From: an uncultured Verrucomicrobiota bacterium
GTDB taxonomy: Bacteria; Verrucomicrobiota; Verrucomicrobiia; Limisphaerales; UBA9464
Assembly (NCBI GenBank): GCA_903864375.1
Contig: CAIPFS010000298.1
Coordinates: forward strand, 1 to 10,603
Length of the DNA stretch: 10,603 nt
Direction: 5' to 3'
Below are positions 5,633 to 10,603 of the stretch, one piece after another; within the stretch, counting starts at the first letter, position 1; each line of letters begins with the position of its first letter. A program made the translations under genes and the position numbers. The notes beneath the pieces were generated by a model that worked only from the letters and a program-made list of their open reading frames with translations, did no database searches and was not told the origin of the DNA.

Positions 5633-7802
5633 GGCATGCGAAAAGCTGCACCCGGTGAAACCGTCGTCCGCGGACGATGACGTCGAACAGGCCAAGACTG
5701 GTCACTGTTTTGAATTCCCCGGCAAGTCGCTCGGGGACAGCCTGTTCCTGGTCCGCTTCCATGACGTAAATAGCGTTGGCTCCGTGACGGGACGAATAGC
5801 GGTACTCCGGCCAAAACCAGAACTGATTTTCAGGGGTGTCACTCGACCGGACCACGACCAGGGGATGGTCCGTTCCCACGGTGGCCTTGGCCTCCAAAAG
5901 GTAGAAGCTCAGGAGACCTGTTCTTCCGTAGTGATCGGCGATGATGAAGGTCGGTTTTCCCGTTTCCTGCTCCAAACGAGTTCGTTGTTCTCCTACCTGG
6001 CGGGCAAGGTCCCGGTAGCCGCGCACCCGTTTGAGGGGCTCCAATTTTGCCGGAAGCGGATGGCCTAGAACTCGTTGCGCCAGATTTGTCTCGTGGAGAA
6101 AAACCAAAATGGGCAGTCCGAGAGCCAACCCGGCGGTGAGATATCGTTTTCCCGTGCGATCGCCGTCCTGAGCCCGTCGGTGCCAGAACACAGCGGCAAA
6201 CAACATCAAGGGCAAGATCGAGGCCGCAATCCAATTGGGCTGAACACGAGCACGGAGCGTGTACAGCAGATAAAAGAGAAACAGGGGTCCGCCAAAGCAC
6301 CAAAAATAGAGCAGCACCGGACGTGCGCACGGTTCAATGGCAGTTCGTCGCTGCCCCCACCATCGCCGAAAGCCGAGGATCGAAGCATGGACGATGGCAG
6401 CAAAGAAGAACGGGTTGAGTAGCAACGGGACCACCAGTAGGAAATCAAACAGGAAATCCGGTTTGAAGTACCACGGTTCAGATAATCCGGACCGGTCGGC
6501 TAGATGATGAATCGTCGGCCAATGGTGAGCCATGTTCCATCCGATCACGGGCACGGTGCAGACCAGATTGATCGCCAGAGCCAGCCAAAATCCCGGACGC
6601 CGAAATACGGCCCGTGCCGGGGGATGGGCCATGGCGAAGATGAACCAGGAGGCCCAAAGGAACGGGGAGGCGAACTTGCAAAGGAACGCTCCACCCCAGG
6701 CAATCCCAGTCAGAGCCCACCAGCGCAGTGATTGAGTCTGCCATGCTTTCCAGCCAGTCAATAGGGCCACCATCCAGCAGGCGACCAGAAGGGGATCGAT
6801 GGTGATGAGGATGGAACCGACGGCCAGGAGCGGGGTTGCGAGCACCGCCAGCAAAAAACAAAATGCGGTCCGCCCACTGGTGAGCTGTGCCAGGAACCGG
6901 AGCAAAAGGAAGCCCACGCCGGATGCCAAAAGTGGCGACATCAAACGCACTCCGAGTTCGGTGTCGCCCGCCAGGTGGGTGCCGATCCATTGCGCCAGGG
7001 CGATCCCCGGCGGCTTGCTGTAGTAGGACCAATCCAGATGCTTCGACCAGACCCATTGGTAGGCTTCATCCTCACTCAATTCGATGGTGCCCAGTCCGAG
7101 GTATATCCATCGAAACGCGAGGATCGCCACCAGAAGCACTCCACCCGCCCGGACCCAATGGGCGTCCTCTGTGACCGTCGGCTCGAAGGGTTGGGGTGAC
7201 GACGAGGCGTATCCCAGCAGCGACGGATGGCGACGCCACCAGAGAGGAAAAACCTTGCGACCACCGCTTTGCCAGACCGCCTCCAGCCCCAAGACCGTGG
7301 CCAGACCCACGGTGGCTCCAATCGCCCATCCCCCCAGAACATCGAGTGGATAATGAGCCCCCAGGTACACCCGTGACAGTCCCACCAATCCGGCGATGGC
7401 CAACGCAGGGGTCCTGCTTCGTCGGAAGAATAACAGGGTGACCGTCGCGACGCAGGCCGCATTCGCTGAGTGGGAACTGGGAAAGGAGGCATAGTCGCTG
7501 CCCCGTCCCGTCCTCAGTTCAGTTTCTATAACGGTAACGTAAGGTCGTGCCCGGCCCACCGAGTGCTTTAGCGGTCCCACCACCGCCTGATCACCCACCA
7601 GCAACGCCACGACCAATACCAGAAGATAAATCCGTCCCTTGAATCCGCCGCAGCAACACAGCCACGCCACCAGCAGGACCACCACAGGCCCGAACAAGGA
7701 ATTGCCGCTGAAGAACGGCAGCACACGGTCAAAAATCGGATTCGACCACGTCTGATTGACAGCGCGGAATCCGGCAAGGTCAAGAGCGGCCCACCAATCC
7801 AT
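5619..7802 (-). CDS. PAP2 phosphatase-GT39 (ArnT-like) glycosyltransferase fusion
   Basis: This is one uninterrupted 727-residue frame with two domains. Residues 1-175 are a membrane PAP2 (type 2 phosphatidic acid phosphatase) domain with all three motifs: Lys79-x6-Arg86-Pro87 (KHSVGRARP), SFPSSHS (106-112, catalytic His111) and SRVYLGAHYPLD (143-154, with His150 and Asp154). After a polar linker (about 180-215) comes a GT-C glycosyltransferase of the GT39/PMT type. Its first periplasmic loop has SEDEAYQWVWSKHLDWSYYSKPPG (Asp245-Glu246), as in ArnT, which moves a sugar from undecaprenyl phosphate to lipid A. Many hydrophobic helices follow, then a periplasmic C-terminal segment from about 590. 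The protein should lie in the inner membrane with both active sites facing the periplasm. The PAP2 part could recycle or trim polyprenyl or lipid A phosphates while the GT part glycosylates; acceptor and donor are unknown. The start is ATG 7802 with no Shine-Dalgarno sequence. Confidence 0.85.
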   Translation of the reverse strand: MDWWAALDLAGFRAVNQTWSNPIFDRVLPFFSGNSLFGPVVVLLVAWLCCCGGFKGRIYLLVLVVALLVGDQAVVGPLKHSVGRARPYVTVIETELRTGRGSDYASFPSSHSANAACVATVTLLFFRRSRTPALAIAGLVGLSRVYLGAHYPLDVLGGWAIGATVGLATVLGLEAVWQSGGRKVFPLWWRRHPSLLGYASSSPQPFEPTVTEDAHWVRAGGVLLVAILAFRWIYLGLGTIELSEDEAYQWVWSKHLDWSYYSKPPGIALAQWIGTHLAGDTELGVRLMSPLLASGVGFLLLRFLAQLTSGRTAFCFLLAVLATPLLAVGSILITIDPLLVACWMVALLTGWKAWQTQSLRWWALTGIAWGGAFLCKFASPFLWASWFIFAMAHPPARAVFRRPGFWLALAINLVCTVPVIGWNMAHHWPTIHHLADRSGLSEPWYFKPDFLFDFLLVVPLLLNPFFFAAIVHASILGFRRWWGQRRTAIEPCARPVLLYFWCFGGPLFLFYLLYTLRARVQPNWIAASILPLMLFAAVFWHRRAQDGDRTGKRYLTAGLALGLPILVFLHETNLAQRVLGHPLPAKLEPLKRVRGYRDLARQVGEQRTRLEQETGKPTFIIADHYGRTGLLSFYLLEAKATVGTDHPLVVVRSSDTPENQFWFWPEYRYSSRHGANAIYVMEADQEQAVPERLAGEFKTVTSLGLFDVIVRGRRFHRVQLFACRDLH

Positions 7803-7921
7803 CGGCTGGGCAGAATAACGGTTTCTGGGGAATGGGGCAGCCGATTTTTAAGTGCCTGACTTTGGGAGGGTGGACGGGGACTGCCCGGGACCCGTTGCTG
7901 TCGATGGTAGGCGCCCACGTT
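7803..7921. other. Short spacer between walJ-like gene and PAP2-GT39 gene
   Basis: These 119 bp contain no repeat, hairpin or open frame I can support. A promoter for the downstream fusion gene could be here but none is evident. Confidence 0.4.
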
Positions 7922-8767
7922 CTACGCGAGAACAAACGGGGCCTCTGCCGTGGGTGTTGGGGAGGGAGTTGCGATCCTCAGGGCGAGTTCAACCGTGGGG
8001 CACGGACGATCCTGGTCGGTGTTTTCCACCTGGATGTGGTCGGCGCCGATGCCCGCGAGTTTGCGCGACACTTCCCGGTGAGCGAGTTCCGGTTTGTTGC
8101 AATCCCGGCTCAAGTGGCCCAGATAGACCCGTTCCAAGCGGGGGTGAGCCAGCTGGGCTGCCGCTTCGGCGGCCGCCGTATTGGAGAGGTGCCCGTGCCG
8201 GGAGAGAATCCGTTGTTTGGTGCTCCAGGGGCGACGGGTATCCGCCTGCAGCAAGGCAAGGTCATGATTCGCCTCGAGCACCAGCAGATTGGCCGTGCGC
8301 ACCCGCTCGAAGATCAATTTGGTCACGTGGCCCAGGTCCGTCAGGAAACCAATGTTGCCGGAGCTGGTCTGGAGGAGGAATCCCACCGGATCCACCGCAT
8401 CGTGCGGGATGGCAAAGGTTTGAACCCCCACGGAGCCCAGGCAGAACTGATTGCCCGTCTCAAATCGGCGGAAATTGAAGCGGGTCTCCGGAAATTGACG
8501 TTGGATGGCTTCCTGCGTGAGTCGATTGGTGTAGACAGGAATTCCCGTCTTGCCGCAGAGAGGACCCAAACCGCAGATATGGTCGCCATGTTCGTGGGTG
8601 ATCAGGATGCCGCTCAACCCCTCCGCCACCCGCCCCAAAGTGGCCAGGCGTTCACGAATCTGTCGTCCGCTGAAGCCGGCATCGATCAATAGACGCGTCT
8701 CTCCTGCCTCCAGATAGGCGCAATTGCCACTGCTGCCGCTCCCAAGAATCGTAAACCGAACCGACAC
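7922..8767 (-). CDS. MBL-fold metal-dependent hydrolase, WalJ/YycJ type
   Basis: The 281-residue protein starts at GTG 8767 with SVRFTILGSGSSGNCAYLE, the typical opening of the YycJ/WalJ group of metallo-beta-lactamase-fold proteins. The metal site is THEHGDH (57-63), with further ligands likely at His122 (AIPHDAVDPVGF), Asp144 (GFLTDLGHVT), the HGHLSN segment (191-196) and His218 (YLGHLSRDCNKPE). WalJ-like proteins are cytoplasmic, are linked in Firmicutes to cell-wall/DNA-replication coordination, and in some species have 5'-3' exonuclease activity; in other phyla the role is not established. The last 15 residues (PSPTPTAEAPFVLA) are a low-complexity tail. The gene is divergent from rpoN with 89 bp between the starts, and 119 bp upstream of the PAP2-GT39 gene, so it may head that transcript. 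Confidence 0.85.
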   Translation of the reverse strand: MSVRFTILGSGSSGNCAYLEAGETRLLIDAGFSGRQIRERLATLGRVAEGLSGILITHEHGDHICGLGPLCGKTGIPVYTNRLTQEAIQRQFPETRFNFRRFETGNQFCLGSVGVQTFAIPHDAVDPVGFLLQTSSGNIGFLTDLGHVTKLIFERVRTANLLVLEANHDLALLQADTRRPWSTKQRILSRHGHLSNTAAAEAAAQLAHPRLERVYLGHLSRDCNKPELAHREVSRKLAGIGADHIQVENTDQDRPCPTVELALRIATPSPTPTAEAPFVLA

Positions 8768-8856
8768 AGCCCGACGTTACGGATTGGAATCCGCCCGGCA
8801 AGCACGCTTCGCGCCAAGTCTTGTTTTCCTCACAAGCCACGGTACCATTGGTCTCA

Positions 8857-10356
8857 ATGTCACAGGGGCTCCATCTTTCGCAGCGGCTTTCGCAGCAAAT
8901 GGTGCTGTCGCCGCAGCTCCAGCAATCGCTGGCACTGTTGCAAGCCCCTGTTCAGGAACTGCAGACATTGATTCAGCAGGAATTGCATCAAAATCCCATC
9001 CTTGAGGCCGATGACACCGGGGAGGTGACGGCAGAAGATCGGGAACGGGTGGCGGATCAGGCCAACGCCCAGCTGGATCCCACCGAGCCCCCTGCCGACA
9101 CCCGCTACGATCCGGCCACCGAAAATGCACACGAGGGGCCCGTCGACCAGTTTGATGCGGAAATCCAGCGCCTGATTCAGATGGACCAGGAATGGCGCGA
9201 CCATTTCTCGGCCGCCAATTCCAGCCAGCGCTATTCCGCCGAGGACGAGGAACGCCGCCAGTTCATGTTCGACACGTTGACGGCGGAGACCTCGCTGCAA
9301 ACCGAGTTGCTTGAGCAGGTTCGAATGGCGGACCTGGACGCCCGGTCCCGTCAGGTGGCCGAACTCCTGGTCGGCAATATCGACGATCGGGGCTACCTTC
9401 AGCCCAGGCTGGAGGAATTGACCTTTTCCACCGGCATCTCCCTGGAGGAACTTCAGGCCGCCCTTAAGGTGGTTCAGTCCTTTCATCCTCCCGGTGTGGG
9501 GGCTCGCGACCTTCGGGAATGCCTGCTGCTGCAGCTGGAGCGGGCCGGTCGACAGGACTCGTCCGAATATCTGATCATCCGGGACCATATGGAGGCGCTG
9601 GGAAAACGTCGTTTCCCGGAAATTGCCCGTCACCTGGGAATCACCGCCAACGAAGCCCAGGAACTGGCCGAACGCATAGCCCAATTGGAGCCGCGTCCGG
9701 GGCAGGTCTATGCCGCCGACGACAGCCAGTACGTGGCGCCGGAAGTCACGGTGGTTCGCGAAAAGGACGGAGAGTTCACCGTCCTGGTCAACGACGACAA
9801 CCTGCCCAGGTTGCGCATCAGCAATCAATACAAGGACCTTCTCAGCCAGGCCGAGACCTCCCAGGAAGTCCGGGAATACATTCGCGAGAAGATCAAGGCC
9901 GGCAAGTTCCTGATTAAGAGCATTCATCAGCGTCAAAGCACCATTCTCAACATCGCCCGCGAGATTGTTGCGCGTCAGAGGGAATTCCTGGAGCAGGGCG
10001 TCGCCCACCTCAAGCCCATGACCATGGTTCAGGTGGCCGAGGTCGTGGGCGTGCATGAGACCACCGTCAGCCGGGCGGTTTCTGGCAAATACATGCAGAC
10101 GCCGCAGGGCATCGTTGAGATGAAGTATTTTTTCACCTCGGGCGTGAACACTTCGACGGGCGATTCGATGTCCAACACCAGTGTGAAGAACATTCTGAAC
10201 GAACTGATCGCCGGTGAGGACAAGAGCCACCCGTTATCCGATGAGGATCTGGTCGCCCAGCTGAAAAACAGGGGCATCGTGATTGCCCGCCGGACGGTGG
10301 CCAAGTACCGCTCCGAATCCAATATTCTTCCCAGCCATCTTCGAAAGCTCTACTGA
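8857..10356 (+). CDS. rpoN: RNA polymerase sigma-54 factor
   Basis: The 499-residue product has the full sigma-54 layout. Region I (1-50) is Gln/Leu-rich (LSQQMVLSPQLQQSLALLQAP) and contacts activators and core polymerase. An acidic region II linker follows (about 51-130). The core-binding domain contains SFHPPGVGARDLRECLLLQ (208-226) and LEPRPGQVY (277-285). A helix-turn-helix lies at about 389-418 (MTMVQVAEVVGVHETTVSRAVSGKYMQTPQG), and the RpoN box ARRTVAKYRS (477-486) near the C-terminus reads the -24 element. Sigma-54 directs transcription that needs an ATP-driven enhancer-binding activator; no activator gene is in the window. The frame opens at TTG 8821, but ATG 8857, immediately before QGLHLSQRLSQQM, is the typical start. 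The usual downstream partner, the hibernation factor gene, is absent; a repeat region follows instead. Confidence 0.96.
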   Translation: MSQGLHLSQRLSQQMVLSPQLQQSLALLQAPVQELQTLIQQELHQNPILEADDTGEVTAEDRERVADQANAQLDPTEPPADTRYDPATENAHEGPVDQFDAEIQRLIQMDQEWRDHFSAANSSQRYSAEDEERRQFMFDTLTAETSLQTELLEQVRMADLDARSRQVAELLVGNIDDRGYLQPRLEELTFSTGISLEELQAALKVVQSFHPPGVGARDLRECLLLQLERAGRQDSSEYLIIRDHMEALGKRRFPEIARHLGITANEAQELAERIAQLEPRPGQVYAADDSQYVAPEVTVVREKDGEFTVLVNDDNLPRLRISNQYKDLLSQAETSQEVREYIREKIKAGKFLIKSIHQRQSTILNIAREIVARQREFLEQGVAHLKPMTMVQVAEVVGVHETTVSRAVSGKYMQTPQGIVEMKYFFTSGVNTSTGDSMSNTSVKNILNELIAGEDKSHPLSDEDLVAQLKNRGIVIARRTVAKYRSESNILPSHLRKLY

Positions 10357-10382
10357 GGGCCTTCGGGTGACATTGCAGGCGG

Positions 10383-10507
10383 TCTGGACCGTCGCGGCTC
10401 ACCGGGAGGTTCGCCCTACCGCGGTTTTGTTGATGATCGATGCAACCCATTGAATATCAGTTACATCGGTAGGGCGAGGTTCCTGCCGAGCCTTAGGCGG
10501 TCCGAAC
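10383..10507. repeat. Long imperfect inverted repeat downstream of rpoN
   Basis: The left arm (core 10396-10420, GGCTCACCGGGAGGTTCGCC then CTACC) pairs with the right arm (core 10468-10492, starting GGTAGGGCGA) at 19 of 25 positions. The first ten pairs next to the 47-nt loop are perfect. The pairing extends outward weakly (GGACCG near 10388 against CGGTCC near 10498). No T-run follows, so it is not an obvious intrinsic terminator, although it starts 27 bp after the rpoN stop. It resembles dispersed GGTAGGGCGAG repeats that I recall from verrucomicrobial genomes (unverified). Confidence 0.6.
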
Positions 10508-10522
10508 CACGCTGATGTCGCA
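10485..10522 (+). repeat. 38-bp direct repeat, copy 1
   Basis: Begins GCCGAGCCTTAGGCGGTC and ends TCGCA. It matches copy 2 (10563-10600) at 35 of 38 positions, with a 78-bp period. It overlaps the right arm of the inverted repeat. Weaker similarity extends about 14 bp to the left in both copies (CGAGGYTCC). Confidence 0.75.
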
Positions 10523-10562
10523 TAGGCAAAGCCGATGGGCCGTCCGCAGGACCGAGGCTCCA

Positions 10563-10600
10563 GCCGAGCCTTAGGCGGTCTTAACCACGCTGATTTCGCA
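10563..10600 (+). repeat. 38-bp direct repeat, copy 2, at the window edge
   Basis: It matches copy 1 with three substitutions. It ends three bases before the window does, so a longer tandem array may continue to the right. The 40-bp spacer between the copies is not itself repeated here. Confidence 0.75.
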
Positions 10601-10603
10601 GTG

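Larger units (their letters stand above)
10357..10603. other. Gene-free, repeat-rich tail after rpoN
   Basis: No open frame or RNA gene is recognisable in these 247 bases. They hold the inverted repeat and the two direct copies described separately. A small GGT-CTGG-ACC hairpin (10381-10390) is too weak to call a terminator. Confidence 0.55.

Noticed and set aside
4757..5680. 307-codon plus-strand open frame (with a further one at 5097-6068)
   Set aside because: Antisense to the OGG1-type glycosylase and PAP2-GT39 genes, both with full catalytic motifs; the translations are Arg/Pro/Gly-rich shadows.
7832..8692. 286-codon plus-strand open frame
   Set aside because: Antisense to the MBL-fold gene, whose THEHGDH motif and family-typical start are clear.
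8860..10230. 456-codon open frame on the minus strand opposite rpoN
   Set aside because: It is a mirror of the GC-rich rpoN codon pattern; rpoN is unmistakable on the plus strand and the antisense translation has no domain.
10357..10420. Intrinsic terminator for rpoN
   Set aside because: Local stems are weak and none is followed by a run of T.
10485..10600. CRISPR array
   Set aside because: Only two 38-bp units with three mismatches, flanked by weaker similarity and overlapping an inverted repeat; no cas gene in the window.

Overview
The window looks like a chromosomal segment of a GC-rich Gram-negative bacterium, most likely a Verrucomicrobiota member (Limisphaerales/Pedosphaera-like). This is inference: the supports are the protein flavours (ComB, OGG1-type glycosylase, PAP2-GT39 fusion, WalJ next to rpoN), the near absence of Shine-Dalgarno sequences, and dispersed GC-rich inverted repeats between genes. 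No phage, plasmid, CRISPR, tRNA or rRNA gene was found.

Layout, left to right. The left edge carries the first 38 codons of rpsA (ribosomal protein S1, minus strand), preceded by a 312-bp gene-free leader. Next comes a divergent pair, doxX (minus) and a MarR-type regulator (plus). Two 18-bp palindromes 30 bp apart cover both start codons, which suggests a self-contained autoregulated module. Then a long minus-strand block, in transcription order from the right: a WalJ/YycJ-like metallo-beta-lactamase-fold hydrolase, a PAP2 phosphatase-GT39 glycosyltransferase fusion, an OGG1-type 8-oxoguanine glycosylase overlapping the fusion gene by 14 nt, comB (2-phosphosulfolactate phosphatase-like), a zinc-dependent medium-chain dehydrogenase, and an amidohydrolase-2 lactonase. 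The dehydrogenase and lactonase probably act in sequence in an oxidative (non-phosphorylative) sugar pathway such as L-fucose breakdown. At the right end, divergent from walJ, is a complete rpoN (sigma-54), followed by a repeat-rich, gene-free tail that runs off the window.

The most unusual non-coding structure is a 248-bp MITE-like element (4347-4594) just upstream of comB. It has 22-bp terminal inverted repeats that match at 20 positions. Two isolated copies of the end motif sit at other gene boundaries: 388-403, after doxX, and 3423-3438, before the dehydrogenase. A second, unrelated repeat family lies after rpoN (10383-10600), with an imperfect inverted repeat and two 38-bp direct copies 78 bp apart. 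I see no clear new defence or metabolic system. The best leads are the MITE family, the operator geometry at doxX/marR, the PAP2-GT39 fusion and the post-rpoN repeats.
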